The notes beneath the pieces were generated by a model that was not told the DNA's origin, made no database searches, and saw nothing but the letters and a program-made list of their open reading frames with translations. From CAVZMI01 sp050011775 (lineage in GTDB: Bacteria; Bacteroidota; Ignavibacteria; UBA10030; CAVZMI01), in assembly GCA_050011775.1 (NCBI GenBank), contig JBEKIL010000003.1, forward strand, positions 62,001-126,000: DNA of 64,000 bases. The letters run 5' to 3'. Of the stretch, positions 53,270 to 61,563 are shown in pieces; the stretch's first letter is position 1; the number at the start of each line of letters is the position of its first letter. Position numbers and translations under genes: made by a program.

Positions 53270-53638
53270 ATGATCCAGGAAGAAACAAACCTAGTGGTGG
53301 CTGATAACTCCGGGGCGAAGAAGATTCGTTGTATTCGCGTATTGGGTGGTCATGATCGCCGTTATGCCGGTGTAGGGGATCTTATCGTTGTCTCAGTTAA
53401 AAGCGCTATTCCCGGCGCGGCAATCAAAAAAGGAGAAATTTCTCGCGCAGTCATCGTCCGGACAAAAAAAGAGACCCGGCGGAAAGACGGTACGTTTATC
53501 CGGTTCGATGAAAATGCAGCAGTATTATTGAACCCTCAAGGAGAACCGCGGGGAACACGTATCTTTGGTCCCGTTGCCCGTGAACTTCGTGAAAAGCAAT
53601 ACATGAAAATTGTCTCATTAGCACCAGAAGTCCTGTGA
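53270..53638 (+). CDS. rplN: 50S ribosomal protein L14
   Basis: 122 residues, the invariant length. The ATG at 53270 gives MIQEETNLVVADNSGAKKIR and has GGAGG 5 bases upstream. The ATG at 53258 overlaps that site. The end is FGPVARELREKQYMKIVSLAPEVL. It forms a bridge to the small subunit. Confidence 0.95.
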   Translation: MIQEETNLVVADNSGAKKIRCIRVLGGHDRRYAGVGDLIVVSVKSAIPGAAIKKGEISRAVIVRTKKETRRKDGTFIRFDENAAVLLNPQGEPRGTRIFGPVARELREKQYMKIVSLAPEVL

Positions 53639-53656
53639 GAGTGTAGCGGAGAATTT

Positions 53657-53980
53657 ATGAAAGTACGAAAAAACGATACCGTTATTGTGATTTCCGGTAA
53701 TAGCCGCGGAAAGACCGGCAAAGTATTGAAGCTGTTTCCGGGAAAGAACCGCCTCATTGTCGAAGGGGTGAATATTATGAAACGGCACACAAAACCGTCA
53801 CAGCGGAATCCGCAGGGAGGTATCGTCCAGAAAGAAGCCCCGATACATGTTTCAAATGTCATGGTAGTCGATCCGAAAAGTGGAAAGCCGACCCGCGTTG
53901 GCGGCGCATCGGTGATCGATCCGGCGACAGGCAGAAAGAAACATGTTCGTGTGGCACGCATAACTGGCGAAATGTTTTAA
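53657..53980 (+). CDS. rplX: 50S ribosomal protein L24
   Basis: 107 residues. The KOW motif VRKNDTVIVISGNSRGKTGKV opens it; GVNIMKRHTKPSQRNPQGGI is the rRNA-binding loop. It starts 50S assembly by binding the 5' end of 23S rRNA. Confidence 0.95.
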   Translation: MKVRKNDTVIVISGNSRGKTGKVLKLFPGKNRLIVEGVNIMKRHTKPSQRNPQGGIVQKEAPIHVSNVMVVDPKSGKPTRVGGASVIDPATGRKKHVRVARITGEMF

Positions 53981-53998
53981 TAAAACGAGAAGTGTATT

Positions 53999-54646
53999 AT
54001 GGGTAAAGTGAAAGAAAAAAAACCACGGACTGCAGCCGAAGCTCCCGCTGCTCCAAAGAAAAAATTGATCGAAGAGAAAGTGCCGGTGCGGTTGCATGAG
54101 CGGTTCAAACAAGAGATTGTACCATATATGATGAAACGATTCAACTACAAGAACATCATGCAGGTACCACATCTAGAGAAGATTTGCATTAATACCGGAC
54201 TCGGTGCAGCGACTCAGGATCCGAAACTGATTGATATCGCCGTCCGTGAATTGGAAATCATCACAGGTCAAAAAGCAGTGATTACAAAATCACGGAAATC
54301 GATCTCGAATTTTAAGCTTCGCGAAAACGTGCCGATCGGAGTCCGTGTAACATTACGGCGTGCGCGTATGTATGAATTTCTCGATCGGTTTATTAGCATC
54401 ACTGTCCCGCGCATCCGTGACTTCCGCGGTATGTCCGACAAGTCCTTCGACGGTCGTGGAAATTACACCGTCGGCGTTAAAGAACAGATCATTTTCCCGG
54501 AGATTGATGTTGATAAAGTGACAAAAATCTTGGGGATGGACATCTCGTTCGTTACGACGGCGAAGAACGATGAGGAAGCGTACGAACTTCTGAAAGCACT
54601 CGGAATGCCGTTTGTGAAACGCGATACTGCTCCGGTGCAGGCATAA
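53999..54646 (+). CDS. rplE: 50S ribosomal protein L5 with N-terminal extension
   Basis: 215 residues. The core from about residue 32 (RLHERFKQEIVPYMMKRFNY) on is standard, with the RPL5 motif RVTLRRARMYEFLDR and FPEIDVDKV. The usual L5 has about 180 residues. The extra N-terminus is Lys/Ala/Pro-rich (EKKPRTAAEAPAAPKKK), probably disordered. No internal ATG lies near the core start except those of the core itself, so the extension looks real. Confidence 0.93.
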   Translation: MGKVKEKKPRTAAEAPAAPKKKLIEEKVPVRLHERFKQEIVPYMMKRFNYKNIMQVPHLEKICINTGLGAATQDPKLIDIAVRELEIITGQKAVITKSRKSISNFKLRENVPIGVRVTLRRARMYEFLDRFISITVPRIRDFRGMSDKSFDGRGNYTVGVKEQIIFPEIDVDKVTKILGMDISFVTTAKNDEEAYELLKALGMPFVKRDTAPVQA

Positions 54647-54674
54647 TGTCAATAGTATCTGGAAGGATGATTCT

Positions 54675-54860
54675 GTGGCTCGATTAGCTATGAGAGTAAA
54701 GGCGAAGAAAACGCCGAAATTTAAGGTCCGCATCCATAACCGGTGCAGTATTTGCGGTCGACCGCGGTCATACTACAGGAAATTTGGCATTTGCAGACTT
54801 TGCTTCCGAAAAATGGCGCTGGAAGGGAAAATTCCGGGTGTTCGAAAAGCAAGCTGGTAG
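54675..54860 (+). CDS. rpsN: 30S ribosomal protein S14, zinc-binding (type Z)
   Basis: 61 residues from GTG 54675. The zinc ribbon is RCSICGRPRSYYRKFGICRLC, four cysteines, and the end is MALEGKIPGVRKASW. This is the short zinc form, unlike the roughly 89-100-residue zinc-free form. It sits in the 30S head. Confidence 0.95.
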   Translation: MARLAMRVKAKKTPKFKVRIHNRCSICGRPRSYYRKFGICRLCFRKMALEGKIPGVRKASW

Positions 54861-54889
54861 AAATAAGTTTATTTAGAGAGGAAAATTGC

Positions 54890-55285
54890 ATGTCAATGAC
54901 TGATCCGATTGCGGATTACCTGACGCGGGTCCGAAATGCGTTGCAGGCGCATCATAAAAAAGTTGATATTCCGGCGTCTTGGTTAAAACGTGAGCTGACA
55001 AAAATCCTTCTTCAACAGAAGTTTATCGCAAGTTACACCGAAATCAGCGATGGGAAACAAGGTATCCTGCGTATTTATTTCAAGTACCATGAAGGGAAAG
55101 GCGTCATAAACGGTTTGGAACGGATAAGTACACCGGGGCGCCGCGTCTATGCCGATTCGGAACATCTTCCAAGAGTGTTAAATGGACTCGGAATGGCAAT
55201 TATTTCTACATCACGCGGTGTGATGACAGAAAAAGAAGCCCGACGCCAGCATGTTGGCGGCGAGGTCGTGTGTAGAATTTGGTAG
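54890..55285 (+). CDS. rpsH: 30S ribosomal protein S8
   Basis: 131 residues. ATG 54890 gives MSMTDPIADYLTRVRNALQA, with GAGAGG upstream. A longer open frame from 54743 runs through rpsN in another frame and is not real. It ends STSRGVMTEKEARRQHVGGE followed by VVCRIW. In E. coli S8 represses the spc operon. Confidence 0.95.
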   Translation: MSMTDPIADYLTRVRNALQAHHKKVDIPASWLKRELTKILLQQKFIASYTEISDGKQGILRIYFKYHEGKGVINGLERISTPGRRVYADSEHLPRVLNGLGMAIISTSRGVMTEKEARRQHVGGEVVCRIW

Positions 55286-55320
55286 TATTAAACTGTTGTG
55301 TATGGTAAGGAGATAGTGCA

Positions 55321-55869
55321 GTGTCACGAATAGGACGTAAACCGGTACCGATTGCCGCAGGTATAATAGTTAAGGTTACAGACGGCGTTGTGAAAGTGAA
55401 TGGCCCCAAAGGCGAACTCCAGGCCAAGGTACACCCGGATATCACCGTTGAAGTGAAAAATAATGAAGTACGCATCTCCCGCCATGCCGACGATAAATCT
55501 CATCGAGCATTGCATGGATTATGGCGTGCGTTGATTGCAAACATGGTAAAGGGTGTCACCGAGGGATATGAGAAGAAACTTGAGATCGTTGGAGTTGGCT
55601 ACAAAGCCGAAATGAAGGGAAAAAAAATTCTGTTTGCACTCGGATATTCCCACCCAATCCTGTTCGGTCCACCGGAAGGGATTACTCTGGCTGCACCGAC
55701 ATTGACAAACATCACTATCTCCGGCATTGATAAACAACTTGTTGGACAGGTTGCAGCGAAAATTCGATCATTCCGCCCGCCCGAACCATACAAAGGAAAA
55801 GGAGTTAAATACGAAGGTGAATATATCCGGCGGAAAGCTGGAAAAGCAGCAGCAACTGTTGGGAAATAA
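55321..55869 (+). CDS. rplF: 50S ribosomal protein L6
   Basis: 182 residues from GTG 55321 (SRIGRKPVPIAAG follows), with AAGGAG upstream. Both L6 domains are present, the second with the signature RPPEPYKGKGVKYEGEYIRR. It lies near the sarcin-ricin loop. Confidence 0.95.
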   Translation: MSRIGRKPVPIAAGIIVKVTDGVVKVNGPKGELQAKVHPDITVEVKNNEVRISRHADDKSHRALHGLWRALIANMVKGVTEGYEKKLEIVGVGYKAEMKGKKILFALGYSHPILFGPPEGITLAAPTLTNITISGIDKQLVGQVAAKIRSFRPPEPYKGKGVKYEGEYIRRKAGKAAATVGK

Positions 55870-55889
55870 TATCTAAAGGCGTATCAGCC

Positions 55890-56258
55890 ATGAAAGTAAA
55901 AGACAAACAATATCATCGAAAAAAAATCAAACAACATATTCGAAAGACTGTTGAAGGGACAACCGACTGTCCGCGGCTATCAGTCTATCGAAGTCTCAAG
56001 CATATCTACGCACAAATTATTGATGACTCAACTGGAAAAACGCTTGTCGCTGTATCGTCTCTAACAAAAGAAGTGAGAGAGTCATTGAAAGAAGGAATGC
56101 GTCCAAAAGAAATTTCGAAGCAGGTTGGGATTGCATCGGCAAAAAAAGCGCTTGAAAAAAATATTCATCAGGTGGTGTTCGATCGTAACGGATTCCGCTA
56201 TCATGGATGCGTTCAGGCATTGGCGGAAGGAGCTCGCGAAGGCGGACTCAAGCTTTAA
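55890..56258 (+). CDS. rplR: 50S ribosomal protein L18
   Basis: 122 residues. RPRLSVYRS-type motif appears as CPRLSVYRSLKHIYAQIIDD. The C-terminus VFDRNGFRYHGCVQALAEGAREGGL is conserved. It carries 5S rRNA with L5. Confidence 0.95.
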   Translation: MKVKDKQYHRKKIKQHIRKTVEGTTDCPRLSVYRSLKHIYAQIIDDSTGKTLVAVSSLTKEVRESLKEGMRPKEISKQVGIASAKKALEKNIHQVVFDRNGFRYHGCVQALAEGAREGGLKL

Positions 56259-56291
56259 GATCTTAACGTTATCTAATATTGGAGTTTTCTC

Positions 56292-56795
56292 GTGTCAAAA
56301 ATTAAAGCAAGTGAAATCGAGTTGAAAGACAAACTCGTCCATGTCAATCGCGTCGCGAAGGTTGTTAAAGGCGGACGCCGGTTTAGCTTTAATGCGATCG
56401 TGGTTGTTGGCGACGGCAACGGACACGTTGGCATCGGTCTCGGCAAGGCAAATGAAGTAACCAACGCTATCGCCAAAGGGATTGACGATGCAAAGAAGAA
56501 TGTCGTGAAAGTAAACATCCTCAACGGAACCATCCCCCACGCGGTGACGGGAAAATTTGGAGCCGGAAAGGTTCTTCTGAAACCCGCCTCACCCGGTACT
56601 GGATTGATTGCCGGCGGAGGCGTGCGTGCGGTACTTGAATCAGCTGGGGTCAGGGATGTTCTTACAAAATCGATGGGATCCTCTAATCCCCACAACGTGG
56701 TTAAAGCGACCATGAGAGCTCTGCTCATGCTTCAAGATGCAAAAACAGTCGCCGCCCGCCGCGGAATAACCACGAGCGAACTTTTCAACGGGTAA
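56292..56795 (+). CDS. rpsE: 30S ribosomal protein S5
   Basis: 167 residues from GTG 56292. KLVHVNRVAKVVKGGRRFSF and VGDGNGHVGIGLGKANEV form the dsRBD-like half; SPGTGLIAGGGVRAVLESAG is the fidelity region. It works with S4 at the mRNA entry. Confidence 0.95.
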   Translation: MSKIKASEIELKDKLVHVNRVAKVVKGGRRFSFNAIVVVGDGNGHVGIGLGKANEVTNAIAKGIDDAKKNVVKVNILNGTIPHAVTGKFGAGKVLLKPASPGTGLIAGGGVRAVLESAGVRDVLTKSMGSSNPHNVVKATMRALLMLQDAKTVAARRGITTSELFNG

Positions 56796-56807
56796 GGGAT
56801 CCAAATT

Positions 56808-56999
56808 ATGAGCGAACAAAAGAAAATCAAGATTACACAGACCAAGAGTATTACTGATCGGCTGGAAAAACAAAAACGGACTATTAAAGCGCTCGGACTC
56901 GGCCGCCCGAATTATTCGGTGATCAAAACCGATACGGCGCAAATCCGGGGAATGATAAGGGTTGTGAAACACCTGGTGACCGTCGAAGAAGTGAAATAA
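56808..56999 (+). CDS. rpmD: 50S ribosomal protein L30
   Basis: 63 residues, standard. KIKITQTKSITDRLEKQKRT then LGLGRPNYSVIKTDTAQIRG. The gene is present here, although it is lost in some bacterial lineages. Confidence 0.93.
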   Translation: MSEQKKIKITQTKSITDRLEKQKRTIKALGLGRPNYSVIKTDTAQIRGMIRVVKHLVTVEEVK

Positions 57000-57020
57000 A
57001 CGAGAAGGATAGAATTTTTT

Positions 57021-57515
57021 ATGGTACGGAATATACTTGGAAATCTTCACTATGCACAGGGTTCCCGAAGACCACGAAAACGAATCGGACGCGGTCAGGG
57101 TTCTGGTCACGGTGGAACGTCGACACGTGGACACAAAGGTGCAGGGGCGCGCTCCGGTAACCGATATCGTCCCTGGTTCGAGGGCGGTCAGATGCCCCTT
57201 GTACGGCGTATCCCGAAATTCGGTTTTATTAGTCCCTTTCGCGTCGAGTATCAGGGGGTTAATATCCTGACCCTTGAGAAATTATCCTCAGATGGAAAAG
57301 TTAGCGATGGAAAGATTACGCCGGAGATTCTCTATGAACTTGGCGTGGTATCAAAAAAGAAAGTCCCCGTAAAAATCCTTGGCACAGGTGAGCTCAAAGC
57401 TTCACTTGACGTCACGGCACATGCTTTCAGCAAATCAGCGGTGCAAAAGATTGAGGCGGTGGGAGGAAAAGTCCATATAACTAACGCTGTTCCCTCAAAG
57501 ACGAAGAACGCATGA
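57021..57515 (+). CDS. rplO: 50S ribosomal protein L15
   Basis: 164 residues. The Arg/Gly-rich N-terminus (KRIGRGQGSGHGGTSTRGHK) and GGQMPLVRRIPKFGF are conserved. Its stop overlaps the secY ATG by 4 bases (ATGA), so membrane-channel synthesis is coupled to it. Confidence 0.95.
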   Translation: MVRNILGNLHYAQGSRRPRKRIGRGQGSGHGGTSTRGHKGAGARSGNRYRPWFEGGQMPLVRRIPKFGFISPFRVEYQGVNILTLEKLSSDGKVSDGKITPEILYELGVVSKKKVPVKILGTGELKASLDVTAHAFSKSAVQKIEAVGGKVHITNAVPSKTKNA

Positions 57516-58846
57516 GTACACTGAACGAGAGTTTTCGCAACGTATTCAAAATAGCAGAACTTCGCCAGCGGATTATCTATACTGCGGCGGTTCTAATTGT
57601 CGTCCGTATCGGCGCACACATCACGATTCCCGGTGTCGATGCCGCATTGATAGCTCAGGCTGCACGACAGGCGAGCAGCAATACGCTCTTTGGTCTATAT
57701 GACCTCTTCGTTGGAGGTGCGTTCAGCCATGCGGCGGTGTTCGCCCTCGGTGTTATGCCGTACATCAGCGCTTCAATCGTCATCCAGATGCTTGGTGCTG
57801 TATTCCCCTATTTTCAGAGATTGACGAAAGAAGGGGAAGAAGGAAGAAAGAAGATTACGCAATACACACGGTACGGAACAGTAATAATTTCAATGCTCCA
57901 GGCCTTTGGAATGAGCGTCCAGTTGCAAAGTCAGGCTTTTCAGGGATTTCCGTTCGTCCCGGTCCATGGTGCAGGATTTATGTTATCGACGATGATTGTT
58001 CTAACAGCGGGTACGATGTTTATGATGTGGCTTGGTGAACAGATCACAGAACGAGGTATCGGGAACGGTATTTCTCTAATTATTTTCATAGGTATTATTG
58101 CGCGATTCCCTATTGCGGTATTACATGAGTACCAGCTTGTAACTTCTGGTACACGGAGTCTGATCGTAGAAATTGTTGTCATAATTATTCTCGTGTTTGT
58201 TATTGCCGGTGTTGTGATGGTGACGCAGGGAACACGCAGGATTCCGGTGCAGTATGCGAAACGGGTGGTCGGCAGGAAAGTGTACGGCGGAGTGACGCAA
58301 TACATCCCGATGCGTGTAAATACCGCAGGCGTCATGCCGATTATTTTCGCTCAAGCAATCATGTTCATTCCGCAGACCATTCTGACATTCTTTCCCGAAA
58401 GCGAATTCATGCAAGGCATTTCGGAATATTTTCATTATACATCGGCAATATACTCGGTGATATATGGCATTATGATCATACTCTTCACCTATTTCTATAC
58501 TGCAATTGCGTTCAATCCGAAAGATGTCGCCGACAATATGCAGAAGCAGGGTGGATTTATTCCGGGTATCCGGCCGGGTAAGCATACATCTGATTTTATT
58601 GACAATATCCTGACAAAGATAACATTGCCCGGTTCAATTTTTCTGGCGATCATTGCCATATTTCCGGCATTTGCCTCACGCTTCGGCATTTCGGGTGAGA
58701 TGTCACAGTTCTTTGGCGGTACAAGTTTGCTCATCGTTGTAGGCGTTGCGCTCGATACGTTGCAACAGATGGAATCGCATCTTTTAATGCGTCACTACGA
58801 TGGGTTTATGAAGAGCGGGAAGATAAAAGGTCGTATTGGCCGTTAA
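57512..58846 (+). CDS. secY: Preprotein translocase subunit SecY
   Basis: 444 residues with ten membrane helices. LGVMPYISASIVIQ, GEQITERGIGNGISLIIF, IPVQYAKR-type loop RRIPVQYAKRVVGRKVYGG and the C-terminal DTLQQMESHLLMRHYDGFMK are all present. It forms the protein-conducting channel with SecE and SecG. Confidence 0.96.
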   Translation: MSTLNESFRNVFKIAELRQRIIYTAAVLIVVRIGAHITIPGVDAALIAQAARQASSNTLFGLYDLFVGGAFSHAAVFALGVMPYISASIVIQMLGAVFPYFQRLTKEGEEGRKKITQYTRYGTVIISMLQAFGMSVQLQSQAFQGFPFVPVHGAGFMLSTMIVLTAGTMFMMWLGEQITERGIGNGISLIIFIGIIARFPIAVLHEYQLVTSGTRSLIVEIVVIIILVFVIAGVVMVTQGTRRIPVQYAKRVVGRKVYGGVTQYIPMRVNTAGVMPIIFAQAIMFIPQTILTFFPESEFMQGISEYFHYTSAIYSVIYGIMIILFTYFYTAIAFNPKDVADNMQKQGGFIPGIRPGKHTSDFIDNILTKITLPGSIFLAIIAIFPAFASRFGISGEMSQFFGGTSLLIVVGVALDTLQQMESHLLMRHYDGFMKSGKIKGRIGR

Positions 58847-58862
58847 CAATAGTAATACTTTA

Positions 58863-59630
58863 ATGGTCGCGATTAAAACGGAAGAAGAGATTGGGTTGAT
58901 GCGGGAGAGCTGCCGAATTGTAGCAGAGGTACTCAATCTCATCGGTTCATATGTTAAACCCGGAGTGACAACAGCAGAGCTCGATGCAATTGTTGAAGAT
59001 TATATTCGATCGTGTGGCGGCGAGCCGGCATTTAAAGGATATTCGCCGAATGGATCGACACCGTTTCCGGCAACGATATGTGTATCAATTGATGAAGAAG
59101 TTGTTCACGGGATTCCGGGCAAGCGTGTATTGAATGATGGTGAGATAGTATCGATTGATGTCGGAGTACTGAAGAACAAGTTTTATGGTGATGGTGCGTG
59201 GACATTTGCTGTCGGACAGATTACAGAAGAAAAGGCACGGCTCTTACGGGTGACGGAAGAGTCGCTGTATAAAGGGATTGCACAAGCGGTCGAGGGAAAT
59301 TTTCTAGGCGACGTATCATACTCAATTCAAACTCATGTGGAGCATGAGGGTTTTTCGGTCGTCCGTGAACTGGTGGGACACGGGATCGGAAGAAATCTCC
59401 ACGAAGAACCGGCAGTTCCAAATTTCGGTAAGGCCGGAACAGGAATTCGTCTGACAGAAAGGTTGACTATCGCTATAGAACCGATGGTCAACTATGGAAA
59501 ATATCCGGTGGACGTTGCAAGTGATGGATGGACGGTCGTGACGCGGGATCGAAAACCATCGGCGCATTTCGAACATACAGTGGTAGTTCGAAAAGGTGCG
59601 GCAGAAATCCTTACACGCACAGCACTCTAA
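58863..59630 (+). CDS. map: Methionine aminopeptidase, type I
   Basis: 255 residues from ATG 58863. Metal ligands lie in VSIDVGVLKNKFYGDGAWTF (two Asp), VGHGIGRNLHEEP (His), IAIEPMV (Glu) and HFEHTVV (Glu). It removes the first Met from new proteins. An in-frame TTG at 58836, which overlaps secY by 11 bases, has AAAAGG upstream and would add 9 residues, while the ATG has no clear site. The start is therefore uncertain. adk, present here in E. coli relatives, is absent. Confidence 0.93.
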   Translation: MVAIKTEEEIGLMRESCRIVAEVLNLIGSYVKPGVTTAELDAIVEDYIRSCGGEPAFKGYSPNGSTPFPATICVSIDEEVVHGIPGKRVLNDGEIVSIDVGVLKNKFYGDGAWTFAVGQITEEKARLLRVTEESLYKGIAQAVEGNFLGDVSYSIQTHVEHEGFSVVRELVGHGIGRNLHEEPAVPNFGKAGTGIRLTERLTIAIEPMVNYGKYPVDVASDGWTVVTRDRKPSAHFEHTVVVRKGAAEILTRTAL

Positions 59631-59637
59631 AAAAGCT

Positions 59638-59856
59638 ATGGCCAAACAGGGTCCGATTAAGGTTGATGGCGTGATTTCGGAGACACTTCCTAATGCGATG
59701 TTCAAAGTGAAGCTGGAGAACGGCCATGAAATCCTGGCACATATCTCCGGGAAAATGCGCATGAACTTTATTAAAATCCTTGTGGGAGATAAAGTCACGG
59801 TGGAACTGTCGCCATATGATTTAACAAAAGGGCGGATTACGTACCGATATAAATAA
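59638..59856 (+). CDS. infA: Translation initiation factor IF-1
   Basis: 72 residues from ATG 59638, the standard length. MAKQGPIKVDGVISETLPNA and the S1/OB-fold stretch GHEILAHISGKMRMNFIKIL, ending LTKGRITYRYK. It blocks the A site during initiation. Longer in-frame starts upstream overlap map and are not needed. Confidence 0.95.
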   Translation: MAKQGPIKVDGVISETLPNAMFKVKLENGHEILAHISGKMRMNFIKILVGDKVTVELSPYDLTKGRITYRYK

Positions 59857-59893
59857 ATTCTTCTTCGCTGCAGGCGGAGATCTAGGAGCATGT

Positions 59894-60007
59894 ATGAAAG
59901 TCAGATCATCAGTGAAAAAATTGTGCGATAATTGCAAGATCATACGCAGGAAAGGCACAGTCCGCGTGATCTGTAAAAATCCCAAGCATAAACAGCGTCA
60001 AGGATAA
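59894..60007 (+). CDS. rpmJ: 50S ribosomal protein L36
   Basis: 37 residues, MKVRSSVKKLCDNCKIIRRK at the start. C11, C14, C27 and H32 form the zinc site, so this is the zinc-binding form. AGGAG lies 5 bases before the ATG. An out-of-frame ATG at 59890 can be ignored. Confidence 0.95.
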   Translation: MKVRSSVKKLCDNCKIIRRKGTVRVICKNPKHKQRQG

Positions 60008-60018
60008 GGAGAGAAACA

Positions 60019-60402
60019 TTGGCTCGTATCGCCGGAGTTGATTTGCCGAAACAGAAACGCGCCGAAATCGGTTTGACCTATATCTATGGTATTGGCCGTA
60101 CGACGGCGCAACAGATTCTGGATAAAGCAGGTATAGATCGGAATAAAAAGGTTGGCGAGTTAAATGACGATGAAATCTCAAAGATTCGTTCCATTGTTAC
60201 CACTGATTTCAAAGTCGAAGGAGCCGCACGTAGCGAAGTCCAGATGAATATCAAGCGGCTGATGGATATTGGATGCTATCGTGGCCTTCGTCATCGTAAA
60301 GGGCTTCCTGTGCGCGGTCAACGCACTCGCACGAATGCCCGGACACGGAAAGGGAAACGGAAAACCGTTGCCGGTAAGAAGAAGGTCATGGCGAAGAAGT
60401 AG
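60019..60402 (+). CDS. rpsM: 30S ribosomal protein S13
   Basis: 127 residues from TTG 60019 with AAGGAGAG upstream. ARIAGVDLPKQKRAEIGLTY and GLRHRKGLPVRGQRTRTNAR are diagnostic. The basic C-terminal tail contacts P-site tRNA. Confidence 0.95.
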   Translation: MARIAGVDLPKQKRAEIGLTYIYGIGRTTAQQILDKAGIDRNKKVGELNDDEISKIRSIVTTDFKVEGAARSEVQMNIKRLMDIGCYRGLRHRKGLPVRGQRTRTNARTRKGKRKTVAGKKKVMAKK

Positions 60403-60425
60403 GTCAATCCTAGGAGGGATCAAGC

Positions 60426-60818
60426 GTGGCGAAAACAACAGCACCAACGCGCAAGAAAAAGAAAGTAAACGTCGAAGCTCATGGTCATGCATTTGTGAAA
60501 GCGACATTCAACAATGTGATTGTGACATTGACGGATATTTACGGAAACACAATTGCCTGGTCTTCGGCCGGCAAGAACGGATTCAAAGGATCACGAAAAA
60601 ATACTCCGTTTGCAGCACAGATTTCGGCCGAGGCAGCGGCGAAAGAAGCGTACGATCTTGGATTACGCAAGGTCGACGTACTGGTCAAAGGACCCGGGTC
60701 AGGAAGGGAAGCGGCCATCCGTGCACTCCAGACGGCGGGGCTCGAAGTAACCAGCATACGCGATATCACGCCCATTCCACATAACGGCTGCCGTCCACCA
60801 AAACGACGCCGCGTGTAA
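60426..60818 (+). CDS. rpsK: 30S ribosomal protein S11
   Basis: 130 residues from GTG 60426 with AGGAGG upstream. AHVKATFNNVIVTLTD-like stretch (HAFVKATFNNVIVTLTDIYG), GSGREAAIRALQTAG and the ending PHNGCRPPKRRRV are conserved. It forms part of the 30S platform. Confidence 0.95.
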   Translation: MAKTTAPTRKKKKVNVEAHGHAFVKATFNNVIVTLTDIYGNTIAWSSAGKNGFKGSRKNTPFAAQISAEAAAKEAYDLGLRKVDVLVKGPGSGREAAIRALQTAGLEVTSIRDITPIPHNGCRPPKRRRV

Positions 60819-60871
60819 GCGTGAAGTTGCTTAAGTGAGTATACTAATAAACTTTTTGGAGATAGAGCCTA

Positions 60872-61498
60872 ATGGCAAGATATATTGACGCCAATTGCAG
60901 ATTATGTCGACGCGAGCATCAAAAATTGTTCCTGAAAGGGACGAAATGTTTCACGGAAAAATGTCCGGTTGAGAAACGGGCGTATCCTCCAGGCCAGCAT
61001 GGACAGGTTCGTAGGACAAAGGTTTCGGAATACGGAATTCAGCTTCGTGAGAAACAGAAGGTCCGCCGTATCTACGGAATCCTCGAGAGACAATTCCGCA
61101 ATTATTTTAAACAGGCGCTGAAACAAACTGGACGAACGGGTGAAACACTTGTCAAACTGCTCGAACGGCGGCTTGACAACGTTGTATTCAGGATGGGATT
61201 CGCTCCTTCACGGAAGGCTGCGCGTCAACTTGTGCTCCACAGACATTTTACGGTAAATGGTCGTGCGGTTGATATCCCGGCATATCTGGTGAAAGCAGGT
61301 GATATTGTGGCTGTCCGTCAAAAGAGTCGAAAGCTTGAAGTAATCCATTCGTCGGTAAAAAGAATGAAAGATGGATTGTATCCATGGTTGAGTCTTGATA
61401 AGGCGAATCTCAGCGGGACGTTCCTTAACATTCCGGAACGCGCAGATATCCCGCTAAATGCAAATGAACAATTGATCGTCGAGTTGTATTCCAAGTAA
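60872..61498 (+). CDS. rpsD: 30S ribosomal protein S4, zinc-binding form
   Basis: 208 residues. N-terminal cysteines in CRLCRREHQKLFLKGTKC and EKCP bind zinc. The S4 domain LERRLDNVVFRMGFAPSRKA is intact. It starts 30S assembly and in E. coli represses the alpha operon. Confidence 0.95.
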   Translation: MARYIDANCRLCRREHQKLFLKGTKCFTEKCPVEKRAYPPGQHGQVRRTKVSEYGIQLREKQKVRRIYGILERQFRNYFKQALKQTGRTGETLVKLLERRLDNVVFRMGFAPSRKAARQLVLHRHFTVNGRAVDIPAYLVKAGDIVAVRQKSRKLEVIHSSVKRMKDGLYPWLSLDKANLSGTFLNIPERADIPLNANEQLIVELYSK

Positions 61499-61563
61499 TC
61501 CATGGTTTTTTTTAATCACTTCTCTCCAGTCTCGATGGAGAGATTTTTACGAGGTTGGTTCCT

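Noticed and set aside
54743..54889. N-terminal extension of the rpsH frame
   Set aside because: It overlaps rpsN in another frame; the canonical S8 start with ribosome binding site is at 54890.
60269..60784. 171-codon open frame spanning rpsM and rpsK
   Set aside because: It crosses two conserved ribosomal protein genes in another frame.
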